From assembly GCA_009733745.1 (NCBI GenBank), contig WNWL01000002.1:434001-498000 (forward strand): DNA of 64,000 bases, given 5' to 3'. The DNA comes from Oceanobacillus sp. HTM 045 (lineage in GTDB: Bacteria > Pseudomonadota > Alphaproteobacteria > Rhodobacterales > Rhodobacteraceae). Of this stretch, positions 44,701 through 53,589 are shown piece by piece. A model generated the notes under the pieces. The model saw only the letters and a list, made by a program, of their open reading frames with translations, searched no databases and was not told where the DNA came from. Position 1 is the first letter of the stretch. Each line of letters opens with the position of its first letter. The translations under genes and the position numbers were made by a program.

Positions 44701-44885
44701 TTCCGCACAGCACCAGCCGCAGCACGCGCGGCCAGCGCGGGCCACGCCCGGCCCTCCCCGGGGCCGGGCGTTCTCTGCCGCTGCAAGGGGATCAAACCTC
44801 GGGAGGTCTTGCTGCAATAAGCCAAGCACCCCCAGCGAAACACCACGCCCGTCCAGGGCCGGCCCTGTCCCTCCCTGCTCGGCTT
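44701..44885 (+). repeat. Intergenic ~170 bp repeat, copy H
   Basis: Full copy with a changed left palindrome (GCACGCGCGGCCAGCGCGGG), conserved GGCCGGGCGTTCTCTGCCGC, core CAATAAGCCAAGCA and CACGCCCGTCCAGGGCCGG. Confidence 0.8.
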
Positions 44886-45059
44886 CGGCGGCGGCGGGGT
44901 GGCGCCGCGCGGCCGCGAATGGCCCGTTTCATCCGTGGCGGTGACTTGCGGCGCCTTTCGGGATCGGGCGGACACCGGGTGGCACTGACAAAACGTCACC
45001 CGAGAATCCCGGTGTCGTGTCACCTGTCACCCTTTCCCCGCCTGGTAGCCGGGGGGAAC

Positions 45060-48000
45060 TCAGGCGAACTCGATCAGCAGGTCCTTGGCGTCGATGGCGC
45101 TCTTGGCGGCCTTGACTACCCGCTTGATGGTCCCGGCGCGGTCGGCGTGGATGGCGGTTTCCATCTTCATCGCCTCGATCACGAGCAGGAGCTGGCCCTC
45201 CGTCACCTCGTCGCCGGGCGCGACCGCCACCTGGCTGATCACCCCCGGCATCGGTGCGGCGACGTGGTTCGGGTTACCGTCCTCCGCCTTCTCCACCGGC
45301 GCCTTGGTGGCGGCGATCCGGCGGTCGGGCACGCGGATGGTGCGGGGCTGGCCGTTCAGCTCGAAGAACACCCGCACGTCGCCCTTCTCGTCCGGATCGG
45401 AGCGCGCAAGCATCCGTACCACAAGGGTTTTTCCGGGGTCGAGGTCGACGCTGATCTCCTCGCCCTCCTCCATGCCGTGGAAGAATGTCGGCGTCGGCAG
45501 GGTGCGGACGGGGCCGTAGTCGCGGTGCCGGCCCATGTAGTCGAGATAGACCTTGGGGTACATCAGGTAGCCGCAGAGGTCCTCGTCGTCGACCTTGAAG
45601 CCATTCAGCTCCTTCGACACCGCGGCGCGGGTGGCCTCGATGTCCACCGGCTCCATCAGCGAGCCGGGCCGCACGGTGATCGGGCTCTCGCCCTTCAGCA
45701 CCTTCTTCTGCAGCGCCTCGGGGAAGCCCCCGTGCGGCTGGCCGACCTCGCCCTTGAAGAAGGTGACCACCGATTCCGGGAAGGAAATCTCCTTCGCCGG
45801 GTTCAGCACGTCCGCCACGGTGAGCCCGGCCGAGACCATCATCAGCGCCATGTCGCCCACCGTCTTGGCGATCGGCGTGACCTTGATCACGTCGCCGAAC
45901 ATCGCGTTCACCTCGGCATAGGTCCGCGCCACGTCCTCCCAGCGGTCTTCCAGCCCCATCGAGCGGGCCTGGGCACGCAGGTTGGTGACCTGGCCGCCCG
46001 GCATCTCGTGGAGATAGACCTCCGACGTGCCGGCCCGCATGTCGGACTCGAAGGCCGCGTACTGCTTGCGGACCTCCTCCCAGTACCTGGAGATCTCGCG
46101 GATGTTCTCCGGGTCCAGCCCGGTGTCGCGCTGCTGGTGGCGCAGCGACTCGACGATGGAGCCGAGGCAGGGCTGCGAGGTGAGGCCTGAGAAGGCGTCC
46201 ACCGCCGCGTCCGCCGCGTCCACCCCCGCCTCCGCCGCCGCCAGCACCGAGGCGGCGGAGATGCCGGACGTGTCGTGGGTGTGGAAGTGGATCGGGATCG
46301 TGATCTCGCCCTTCAACGCCCGCACCAGCGCCCGCGCCGCGGCGGGTTTCACCAGCCCGCCCATGTCCTTGATGCAGAGGATGTGGCTGCCCGCCGCCTC
46401 CAGCTCCTTCGCGAGGTCGACATAGTACTTGAGCGAGTACTTCGCCCGGTCCGGGTCGTGGATGTCGCCGGTGTAGCAGACCGAGGCTTCGAGGATGCGC
46501 CCCGTGTCCAGCACCGCGTCCATGCAGACGCGCATGTTCTCGACCCAGTTCAGCGGGTCGAACACCCGGAACACGTCGAGCCCCGACTTCGCCGCCTGGT
46601 CGATGAACTTGGAGACCACGTTGTCGGGATAGTTGGTGTAGCCGACCCCGTTCGAGGCGCGGATCAGGCCCTGCGTCAGCAGGTTCGGCATCGCCTTGCG
46701 CAGGTCCACCAGCCGCTTCCACGGGCATTCCTGCAGGAAGCGGTAGGCCACGTCGAAGGTCGCGCCGCCCCAGCATTCCACCGAGAAAAGCCCCGCGAGG
46801 TTGTGCGCATAGGCCGGCGCGACGCGCAGCATGTCGTAGGTGCGCATCCGCGTCGCCAGCAGCGACTGGTGCCCGTCGCGCATCGCGGTGTCGGTGATCA
46901 GCAGCTTCTGCTGCGCCAGCATCCAGTCGGCGACCGCCTTCGGCCCCTCGGCGTCGAGCTTCTGCTTGAGGCCCATCGAGAGCGTGTCGGCCTGCGGCTT
47001 CGGCGCCTGCGGCGGCTTCGCCCCGGCGGGCGGGCGGGCGCGGCCCAGCGTTTCCGGATGGCCGTTCACGGTCACGTCGGCGATGTAGGTCAGCACCTTC
47101 GACGCCCGGTCGCGGCGCTTGCGGAAGGTGAACAGCTCCGGCGTCTGGTCGATGAACTTGGTGTGGTAGCTGTAGTCGAGGAAGCTCGGGTGCCGGAGCA
47201 GGTTCTCGACAAAGACGATGTTGGTGGCCACGCCGCGGATGCGGAACTCGCGGAGCGCGCGGTCGATCCGCGCGATCGCCTCCTCCGGCGTCGGCGCCCA
47301 GGCGGTGACCTTCTCCAGCAGGCTGTCGTAGAAGCGCGTGATCACCGCGCCCGAATAGGCCGTGCCGCCGTCGAGCCGGATGCCGAAGCCGGTGGCCCCG
47401 CGATAGGCGGTGATGCGCCCGTAATCGGGGATGAAGTTGTTGTGCGGGTCCTCGGTGGTGATCCGGCACTGGATCGCGTGGCCGCGCAGTGCCACGCCCT
47501 CCTGCGAGGCGATGCCGGTGGCCTCCGCCAGCGTCGCGCCCTCGCAGATGCGGATCTGCGCCTTGACGATGTCGATGCCCGTCACCTCCTCGGTGACGGT
47601 GTGCTCGACCTGCACGCGCGGGTTCACCTCGATGAAGTAGAAGGCGTCGGTCTCCATATCCATCAGGAACTCGACCGTGCCCGCGCACTCGTAGTTGGCG
47701 TACCGCGCGATGCGCATGCCGTATTCGCACAGCTCCTCGCGCTGGGCCTGCGTCAGGTAGGGCGCGGGGGCGCGCTCCACGACCTTCTGGTTGCGGCGCT
47801 GCACCGAGCAGTCGCGCTCCCACAGGTGGTAGATCTCGCCGTGCCGGTCGCCGAGGATCTGCACCTCGACATGGCGGGCCTTGAGGATCAGCTTCTCGAG
47901 ATAGCCCTCGCCGTTGCCGAACGCCGCCTCCGCCTCGCGGCGGCCCTCGGCGACCTTGTCGGCAAGCTCCGCCTCGGCCATGACCGGGCGCATCCCGCGC

Positions 48001-48497
48001 CCGCCGCCGCCCCAGGAGGCCTTGAGCATCAGCGGGTAGCCGATCTCGGCGGCCATCTCGCTCACCTTCGTAGCGTCGTCCGGCAGCACCTCGGTCGCGG
48101 GCACCACGGGCACCCCGGCGGCAATGGCGGCCTTCCGGGCGCTGGCCTTGTCGCCGAGCATCCGCATCGTGTCGGCCTTGGGGCCGATGAAGGCGATGCC
48201 GGCGGCCTCGCAGGCGTCGACGAAATCGGGGTTCTCCGACAGGAAGCCATAGCCCGGGTGGATCGCGTCCGCCCCGGCCATCTTGGCGACGCGGATCACC
48301 TCGGGGATGCTGAGATAGGCCTCGATCGGGCCCAGCCCCTCGCCGACCAGGTAGGCCTCGTCCGCCTTGAACCGGTGGAGGGAGAGCTTGTCCTCCTCGG
48401 CGTAGATCGCCACCGTCCGCTTGCCGAGCTCGTTCGCCGCCCGCAGCACGCGGATCGCGATCTCACCCCGATTGGCGACAAGGATCTTCCTGAACAT
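45060..48497 (-). CDS. pyc: Pyruvate carboxylase
   Basis: The 1145-residue protein starts at ATG 48497 (MFRKILVANRGEIAIR). It holds biotin carboxylase (~1-460; SWGGGGRGMRPVM, DCSVQRRNQKVVERAP, EVNPRVQVEHTVTEE), the carboxyltransferase barrel (~530-850; ITDTAMRDGHQSLLATRMRT cited in part, IHFHTHDTSG), a tetramerisation region, and the biotinyl domain with EAMKMET. It makes oxaloacetate from pyruvate, the anaplerotic step opposite to maeB. Full length, single-chain type. The upstream region has GCTGCAACGCTGCGCTGCAA. Confidence 0.97.
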   Translation of the reverse strand: MFRKILVANRGEIAIRVLRAANELGKRTVAIYAEEDKLSLHRFKADEAYLVGEGLGPIEAYLSIPEVIRVAKMAGADAIHPGYGFLSENPDFVDACEAAGIAFIGPKADTMRMLGDKASARKAAIAAGVPVVPATEVLPDDATKVSEMAAEIGYPLMLKASWGGGGRGMRPVMAEAELADKVAEGRREAEAAFGNGEGYLEKLILKARHVEVQILGDRHGEIYHLWERDCSVQRRNQKVVERAPAPYLTQAQREELCEYGMRIARYANYECAGTVEFLMDMETDAFYFIEVNPRVQVEHTVTEEVTGIDIVKAQIRICEGATLAEATGIASQEGVALRGHAIQCRITTEDPHNNFIPDYGRITAYRGATGFGIRLDGGTAYSGAVITRFYDSLLEKVTAWAPTPEEAIARIDRALREFRIRGVATNIVFVENLLRHPSFLDYSYHTKFIDQTPELFTFRKRRDRASKVLTYIADVTVNGHPETLGRARPPAGAKPPQAPKPQADTLSMGLKQKLDAEGPKAVADWMLAQQKLLITDTAMRDGHQSLLATRMRTYDMLRVAPAYAHNLAGLFSVECWGGATFDVAYRFLQECPWKRLVDLRKAMPNLLTQGLIRASNGVGYTNYPDNVVSKFIDQAAKSGLDVFRVFDPLNWVENMRVCMDAVLDTGRILEASVCYTGDIHDPDRAKYSLKYYVDLAKELEAAGSHILCIKDMGGLVKPAAARALVRALKGEITIPIHFHTHDTSGISAASVLAAAEAGVDAADAAVDAFSGLTSQPCLGSIVESLRHQQRDTGLDPENIREISRYWEEVRKQYAAFESDMRAGTSEVYLHEMPGGQVTNLRAQARSMGLEDRWEDVARTYAEVNAMFGDVIKVTPIAKTVGDMALMMVSAGLTVADVLNPAKEISFPESVVTFFKGEVGQPHGGFPEALQKKVLKGESPITVRPGSLMEPVDIEATRAAVSKELNGFKVDDEDLCGYLMYPKVYLDYMGRHRDYGPVRTLPTPTFFHGMEEGEEISVDLDPGKTLVVRMLARSDPDEKGDVRVFFELNGQPRTIRVPDRRIAATKAPVEKAEDGNPNHVAAPMPGVISQVAVAPGDEVTEGQLLLVIEAMKMETAIHADRAGTIKRVVKAAKSAIDAKDLLIEFA

Positions 48498-48532
48498 CGG
48501 CCATCCCCCTTTGAGGTCATACCGGAATATCG

Positions 48533-48553
48533 GCTGCAACGCTGCGCTGCAAC
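48533..48553. promoter_or_regulatory. Direct-repeat motif upstream of pyc
   Basis: GCTGCAAC (48533-48540) abuts GCTGCGCTGCAAC (48541-48553), 36-56 bp before the pyc start. The 11-mer GCTGCGCTGCA recurs at 61569-61579 between the second ScfR gene and the ABC transporter. Confidence 0.35.
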
Positions 48554-48623
48554 AACGAGGGCGGGCGCACGCGCAGGCAGATGCGCCCTTTGTCGCCCGG
48601 CGGAAACGGAAAGGCGCGGCCGG

Positions 48624-49400
48624 CTAGCCGCGCTTCTTGGCCACGACCAGCTCCTTCGGGCGGCGTTCCTCCGCCGCGCGGAAGAGCGAGAAGGTCTGGT
48701 TGACGAAGTTCACCGCACCGGAGACGAGGTCGAGATACTCGACCAGTTCCGGCGTCCGCTCCGCCTCGAAGAGCTGCACGGGGCGGTCCTGCGGGGTGGT
48801 CTCGAACAGCGCGTAGAACAGCGGCTCGCCGCGGGTCAGCACGATGTCCTTCGTCGGGTCGTGCCACTCGAAGGCCCACATCAGCGGCCGCGGCCAGAGG
48901 TTGATCGGGAACCGCCCGCCGAAGATCGTGCCGGGCAGCGGGTCCTTCCGGTAGTGCAGGAAGGGCGAGACCTGGCTCATGTAGACCGGCTCGTCGGCGA
49001 TGAAGAGATAGGGCAGCGAAAGCTGGATGGTCGGCCGGTCGGGATAGCGCCACTCCGCCTCGCTGGTGACGTGGAGGAGGGTGTTGAGCTTCTTCGCCCG
49101 CACCGGCGAGGCCTCGCCATGCATGTTGCGCAGGCCCGGCCGCCCCTCCTTGTCACGGGCGAAGCGCAGGTGCAGGTCGAACGGGCATTTCACCACGAAA
49201 TAGCGGCTCTCGAGGTTGATCACCGCCGGGCAGCGAGAGGCCGACTTGGCGTGGCGCTTGTTCATCTCGACCGAGCGGAACCGCTCCGGCGGGTCGTAGA
49301 TCACGCCGCCCTTGTCCTCGGTCAGCAGCCAGCCAACCTTGACGGGGCCGCTCCGCGGGGCGTCCTCCTCCGGGCGGTCGTAGGTGACGTGGATATCCAT
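48624..49400 (-). CDS. Conserved-looking hypothetical protein, 258 residues
   Basis: It starts at ATG 49400 (MDIHVTYDRPEEDAPRSG) and ends in basic KELVVAKKRG. It is soluble, rich in Pro, Trp and Phe, with runs such as FVVKCPFDLHLRF, LPYLFIADEPVYMSQVSPF and INLWPRPLMWAFEW. There is no signal peptide, helix or catalytic motif I recognise. The even, complete codon use argues for a real gene. It lies 126 bp upstream of pyc on the same strand. Confidence 0.7.
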   Translation of the reverse strand: MDIHVTYDRPEEDAPRSGPVKVGWLLTEDKGGVIYDPPERFRSVEMNKRHAKSASRCPAVINLESRYFVVKCPFDLHLRFARDKEGRPGLRNMHGEASPVRAKKLNTLLHVTSEAEWRYPDRPTIQLSLPYLFIADEPVYMSQVSPFLHYRKDPLPGTIFGGRFPINLWPRPLMWAFEWHDPTKDIVLTRGEPLFYALFETTPQDRPVQLFEAERTPELVEYLDLVSGAVNFVNQTFSLFRAAEERRPKELVVAKKRG

Positions 49401-49509
49401 GGCTGGCCTTCCCTCGGTGTCCCGCGCGCGTTCCGCGTGGGTAGATCACGGGCGGCGGGCGGGATTGTCAATCGGGCTCCTCGGGTGCGGGATCAGGCGG
49501 GGTGCTGCC

Positions 49510-49566
49510 GGTTGCAAGGTTGCAACCCTCGTAACCGACTGTAATTGCTGAACAAAAGTGTTAACG
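49510..49566 (-). repeat. Dyad + GTTAAC element, copy 2
   Basis: Dyad GGTTGCAAGGTTGCAACC (49510-49527), then GTTAAC at 49560-49565 preceded by AAAAGT. It is 58 bp past the stop of the 49624-50475 gene. An inverted repeat GTCTGGCC/GGCCAGAC lies between it and that stop. Confidence 0.8.
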
Positions 49567-49623
49567 GTGCTTTCGGGGCAAGGTCTGGCCACCGTTGGCG
49601 GGGCCAGACGGCACCGCCGCGGG

Positions 49624-50475
49624 TCATTCCAGCATCGCGGACCAGTCGAGCGGCTCCGGCTCGAACAGAGCCGCATCGGCGCGGGCGCGGGCGATCAGGC
49701 CGGCGTCGTGCCCGGCGGCGTATGCCTCAAGGAAGCCGGCGATGGCCATGCGGCTGCGGATCGCGTTTGCCTCGTAGCGTGCGGGGTCGAGACCCGCGGC
49801 CCTGATCTCGGCATCGGCGGTCGCCGGCACCGGCATCACGGCCTGGTGGAACATGGAGAGATAGGGCGTCATGCCTGCGGGATAGGCGTGGTGGGGCCAT
49901 GTCTCCTGCCGCAGGGCGACCGCGTACCAGTAGAAGGCCCGCGCGAAGTCGGGCTCCTCCACCCCCTCGATCATGGCGCATGTCTCGGCGGTGCGCGCCT
50001 CGTAGCCGGCTTTCAGCGCCCCGTCCGGCCCGAAGACCGGGTGCGTGTGGCCGGGGTCGGAGCAGGCGAGGTGCAGTTCGGCGGCGCGGACCATGAAGGC
50101 GACGTCGCCGCTTTCGGCGAGGCGTTCGACCCAGCCCGGGCCGAGACGCCGCCTCAGCACCGCCCCGCCCTCGTCCGCAAGGGCGCTGGAACCGGCGGCG
50201 AGGACCATGATGCTCTCCATCGCCATCCGGCGATCCGCCTCGGCCTCCAAGCAGCCCCAGCCGCGGTTCTCGACCATGACGGCGACCAGCCGGGCCTTCA
50301 CCCGGTCGATCTGCGCGTCGGAGACCGCGAGCGCCCGCCACTCGGCGAGCGGCGCTTCGCAGGGGCCGTCGAGAAGGGCTTCGGCCAGTACCTCCTGCTT
50401 GAGGTCGAGAAGGCCCGCGCCGGCGCGAAAGGGGAGGAGGCAGAGGACCAGGGCGAGGGTGAGAAATCTCTTCAT
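49624..50475 (-). CDS. Secreted hypothetical protein, paralogue A
   Basis: The 283-residue protein starts at ATG 50475 with GGAGG upstream; the signal peptide is MKRFLTLALVLCLLPFRAGA. The mature part is helical, with paired cysteines (LDGPCEAPLAEW, RGWGCLEAEADR, LACSDPGHTHPVFG, ETCAMI) likely forming disulfides in the periplasm. It shares its plan and a nearly identical end (HDAGLIARARADAALFEPEP) with the next gene. Its repeat-like helices suggest a Sel1/TPR-like fold, but no family is assigned. Confidence 0.7.
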   Translation of the reverse strand: MKRFLTLALVLCLLPFRAGAGLLDLKQEVLAEALLDGPCEAPLAEWRALAVSDAQIDRVKARLVAVMVENRGWGCLEAEADRRMAMESIMVLAAGSSALADEGGAVLRRRLGPGWVERLAESGDVAFMVRAAELHLACSDPGHTHPVFGPDGALKAGYEARTAETCAMIEGVEEPDFARAFYWYAVALRQETWPHHAYPAGMTPYLSMFHQAVMPVPATADAEIRAAGLDPARYEANAIRSRMAIAGFLEAYAAGHDAGLIARARADAALFEPEPLDWSAMLE

Positions 50476-50561
50476 CGTCGGTCCTCCGGGGCGATCCGGG
50501 GCCAGTACAGGGCGAACCGGAGGGATAGTCAATCGCGGGCTGGAAGGCGTGGCGGCAGCCC

Positions 50562-50616
50562 GCTCAAGGTTGAGCAGGCCGCAACTATCTGGAACTTTTG
50601 GGAAAAAGTGTTAACG
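50562..50616 (-). repeat. Dyad + GTTAAC element, copy 3
   Basis: Dyad GCTCAAGGTTGAGC (50562-50575), then GTTAAC at 50610-50615 preceded by AAAAAGT. It is 36 bp past the stop of the 50652-51530 gene. Confidence 0.8.
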
Positions 50617-50651
50617 ACACGGATGCCGGTGCGGCCGTGCGGGCTGGCCGG

Positions 50652-51530
50652 TCATTCCAGCATCGCGGACCAGTCCACCGGCTCCGGCTCGAACAGCGCC
50701 GCATCGGCACGGGCGCGGGCGATCAGGCCGGCGTCGTGCCCGGCGGCGAAGTCGTCGAGGAAAGCCTCGACCGCGGCGCGGTAGACGGCCGGCAGCGCAT
50801 CGACGTTCTCGGGGATCCGGCCGGCGGCGGCCAGTTCCACGGCAAGACTACCCTGTCCAGACTTGATCGCGGCGACATATCGACTGAGATGACGGGCCGC
50901 GGACGTCGGAACGGCATGGTCGGGCCAATCCGCCCGGGACAGGGCGACGGTGTACCAGTACAACCCCCGCCCAAATTCCGGACTTTCGATCCCGCCGCTC
51001 TTCTCGCAGTGCGCCGCCGTGCCCGCGAGGACGGAGGCGCGCGCCTGCGGGTTCATGTCGTCTGCGAGACCGAAGACCGGGTGTTCGAGTTCCGGGTCCG
51101 AGCACAGGACATGCAGATCGGCGGCACGAAGCATGTAGGCGACGTCGCCCGACTTCGCGATCCGCTCGATCCAGTCCGGGCCGAGACCTTCCCGAAGCAT
51201 GTACCTTGCCCGCGATCCCTCCAGGGAAGGGTAGATGGCCGCGACCATGACCGCATCCAGCGCCGTCTTCCGGTCATCCCCGGCAGGGATGCACCCCCAT
51301 CCGTTCTGCGCCGCCCAGACCGCAGAAAGCCGCGTCGAGCGCCGGTCGCTCGGGTCGTCCGACGCGGCATGACGCCGCCACTGCGCGAGCGCCGCATCGC
51401 AGGGGCCCGCGACGATGGCCGTGCGCAGCTCGGACATCGTGAATTCCTCCGGGGCCGTGCACGCCGCCAGGGGCACGAATGCGACGAGACAGGCGAATGC
51501 CGCGCTGACCTTGCCGCGACCTGCCCGCAT
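50652..51530 (-). CDS. Lipoprotein, paralogue B
   Basis: The 292-residue protein starts at ATG 51530, whose A overlaps the lutC stop (TGATG). The signal peptide ends in the lipobox LAAC, so it is lipid-anchored. The mature domain parallels paralogue A (VAGPCDAALAQWRRHA, NGWGCIPAGDDRK, LHVLCSDPELEHPVFG), with the same four cysteines and the same last ~28 residues. It is coupled to the lut operon, but no link to lactate metabolism is visible. Confidence 0.75.
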   Translation of the reverse strand: MRAGRGKVSAAFACLVAFVPLAACTAPEEFTMSELRTAIVAGPCDAALAQWRRHAASDDPSDRRSTRLSAVWAAQNGWGCIPAGDDRKTALDAVMVAAIYPSLEGSRARYMLREGLGPDWIERIAKSGDVAYMLRAADLHVLCSDPELEHPVFGLADDMNPQARASVLAGTAAHCEKSGGIESPEFGRGLYWYTVALSRADWPDHAVPTSAARHLSRYVAAIKSGQGSLAVELAAAGRIPENVDALPAVYRAAVEAFLDDFAAGHDAGLIARARADAALFEPEPVDWSAMLE

Positions 51531-52174
51531 CACTCCCCCACCACGAACACGTGCAGCGCGACGGGGCCGTGGGCGCCAAGCTGGAGGCGCTGGCCAATGT
51601 CGGCGGAGCGGGAGGGACCGGTGACCATGTTGACGGTGCGGGGATCGAGGCCGCGGTTGCGGAACTCGGCCCACATGTCCTCGAACCCGGCCTGGATGTC
51701 GCTCTCGCGGATCACCACGAAATGGGTCTCGCCGAGGAAGGTCAGCGTCACCGGGTTCTCAGGCCCCGACGCCAGCACCAGCGTGCCGGTCTCGGCCATC
51801 GCGAGCGGGGCGCGGGAGAGGGTGGCGGGCTCCTCGATCCGGCCGGTGCCCTTCGTGCGTTCGACCGTGCCCCAGTCGCGGTCGAAGGCGGGGTCCTCGC
51901 CGGTGCGGATGGCGGCGGGGAGGTTGCGGTTGCGCAACTCCTCCGCCAGCGCGGCGGGGAGGTCGTCTAGGCGCGCCAGCCGTGTGACGGTGGCGTCGAC
52001 CGATTCCGCCTTGGCGATGAACTGGAGCGTGCGTTCCTCCCCCGCCGTCTGGCCCTGTCGCGGGGTCAGCGGCTGGGCGGCGCCCGAAAGCCGGGCCCTG
52101 ACATTGGCGGCGCGGTCGCCCTCCGCCTTCGCGGAGCGGCGGATGCGGGCGAGGATGGTCTCTCTCGCGCTCAT
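51530..52174 (-). CDS. lutC: LutC-like protein of the lactate/2-hydroxyacid utilisation complex
   Basis: The 214-residue protein starts at ATG 52174, overlapping the lutB stop by 4 bases. LUD-domain signatures are APLAMAETGTLVLASG, HFVVIRESDI and the late VTGPSRSADIGQRLQLGAHGP cited in part. Together with LutA and LutB it makes the Fe-S L-lactate-oxidising system of the Bacillus LutABC type (family knowledge). Confidence 0.9.
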   Translation of the reverse strand: MSARETILARIRRSAKAEGDRAANVRARLSGAAQPLTPRQGQTAGEERTLQFIAKAESVDATVTRLARLDDLPAALAEELRNRNLPAAIRTGEDPAFDRDWGTVERTKGTGRIEEPATLSRAPLAMAETGTLVLASGPENPVTLTFLGETHFVVIRESDIQAGFEDMWAEFRNRGLDPRTVNMVTGPSRSADIGQRLQLGAHGPVALHVFVVGE

Positions 52175-53589
52175 CGTTTCGCCCTCCACTGGCCCTGGAA
52201 CGTGCCGCCCTGCGGGGTGGGGAAGTCACGGTGGTCGGTCCAGCCGCGCCCGAGCGGCAGCTTGCGGATGCGCGCCCTGCCCCGCGACCAGACCCGCAGC
52301 CCGAACGCGCCCATGCGCGAGGCGAGGCCGTAGAGCCAGCGCCGCCCCGCGACCATGCGCCAGACGCCGAGGCCGAAACGGGCCGCGCCGGGGGTAAGCT
52401 GGCGCTCGAACTCCCGCTCGCGCCAGTGGCGCATCATTTTCGGCAGCGGGATGCGCATCGGGCAGACGCTCTCGCAGCGGCCGCAGAAGGTGGAGGCGTT
52501 GGGAAGCTGACCGCCCTCCTCCACCCCGATCAGCGAGGGGGTCAGCACCGCGCCCATCGGGCCGGGATAGACCCAGCCATAGGCGTGCCCGCCGACCGCC
52601 TGGTAGACCGGGCAGTGGTTCATGCAGGCGCCGCAGCGGATGCAGCGGAGCATCTCCTGGAACTCGGTGCCGATCATGCCGGAGCGGCCATTGTCGAGCA
52701 GGACGACGTGGTATTCCTCCGGCCCGTCGGGGTCGGCGTCGCGCTTCGGGCCGCTGGAGAAGGTGGTGTAGACCGACATCTCCTGCCCGGTGGCGGAGCG
52801 GGCCAGCACGCGCAGCACATTGGCGGCGTCCTCCAGCGTCGGGACGATCTTCTCCAGCGAGGCCATGACGATGTGGACGCGCGGCAGCGACTGGGAGAGG
52901 TCGCCGTTCCCTTCGTTGGTGACGATCACCGACTGGCCGGTCTCGGCGACGAGCATGTTGGCGCCGGTGATGCCGACCTCGGCCTCGAAATACTTCTCGC
53001 GCAGGATCTTGCGCGCCTCGGCCAGCAGGAGCGCGTGGTCGAGCGGGCGGTCCTTGTCGAGATGGCCGTGCTTCTCGCGGAAGAGCGCGTCCACCTCCGG
53101 CACGGTGACGTGGATTGCCGGGGCGATGATGTGGGAGGGCGCCTCGCGGCGGAGCTGGATGATGTACTCGCCGAGATCGGTCTCGACCGGCTGGATGCCG
53201 TTTTCCTCCAGGTAGTCGTTGATCCCGCATTCCTCGGAGATCATCGTCTTGCCCTTGTTGACCGTCTTCGCGCCGGCCTTGCGGCAGATCTCCAGCACGA
53301 TCCGGCGCGCGTCCTCCGCGGTCTCGGCCCAGTGGACATGGCCGCCGGCCTTGGTGACCTGGTCCTCGTAGTGTTCGAGGTAGAGGTCGAGATGGCCGAG
53401 GACGTGGTTCTTCAGGTCGCGGGCGCGGTCGCGCAGGTCGTCGAACTCGGGCAGCGCGGCGCGGGCGGCGGCCCGTTTGCCGACGAAGCCCGACCCGGTG
53501 GTGCTCATCGCCGCCTGGATGTTGACGTTGGCGAGCGCCTCCCGGGCGTTCTGCTTGAACCGCGCGGATGTGGGGTGGAAGGCGCTCAT
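52171..53589 (-). CDS. lutB: LutB-like iron-sulfur protein
   Basis: The 472-residue protein starts at ATG 53589 ([19 protein letters not shown]). The N-terminal LUD domain ([19 protein letters not shown]) is followed by a ferredoxin-like part with [14 protein letters not shown] and [10 protein letters not shown], binding two [4Fe-4S] clusters, and an LUD C-terminal tail. It overlaps lhgO upstream (ATGA) and lutC downstream, so the three are strictly coupled. Confidence 0.92.
   Translation of the reverse strand: MSAFHPTSARFKQNAREALANVNIQAAMSTTGSGFVGKRAAARAALPEFDDLRDRARDLKNHVLGHLDLYLEHYEDQVTKAGGHVHWAETAEDARRIVLEICRKAGAKTVNKGKTMISEECGINDYLEENGIQPVETDLGEYIIQLRREAPSHIIAPAIHVTVPEVDALFREKHGHLDKDRPLDHALLLAEARKILREKYFEAEVGITGANMLVAETGQSVIVTNEGNGDLSQSLPRVHIVMASLEKIVPTLEDAANVLRVLARSATGQEMSVYTTFSSGPKRDADPDGPEEYHVVLLDNGRSGMIGTEFQEMLRCIRCGACMNHCPVYQAVGGHAYGWVYPGPMGAVLTPSLIGVEEGGQLPNASTFCGRCESVCPMRIPLPKMMRHWREREFERQLTPGAARFGLGVWRMVAGRRWLYGLASRMGAFGLRVWSRGRARIRKLPLGRGWTDHRDFPTPQGGTFQGQWRAKR

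Larger units (their letters stand above)
44232..45059. other. 828 bp gene-free region between gntR and pyc, with repeat copies F-H
   Basis: Three repeat copies in plus orientation lie between convergent genes. Spacers of about 60-95 bp between them also share a short GGAAACGAAAGTC / GGGAACAAGAGCC stretch just before the next copy. The last 170 bp before the pyc stop shows nothing recognisable. Confidence 0.7.

Noticed and set aside
44232-45059. CRISPR-like array suggested by regular repeats
   Set aside because: Units are ~170 bp with a period near 250 bp, no short repeats with unique spacers, and no cas genes anywhere in the window.
46275-49544. Very long open frame antisense to pyc
   Set aside because: It mirrors the codon pattern of pyc and the gene beside it, and is rich in Arg, His and Ala without domain likeness. 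Long antisense frames also lie over pccB, maeB, prpE and the coxL gene for the same reason.
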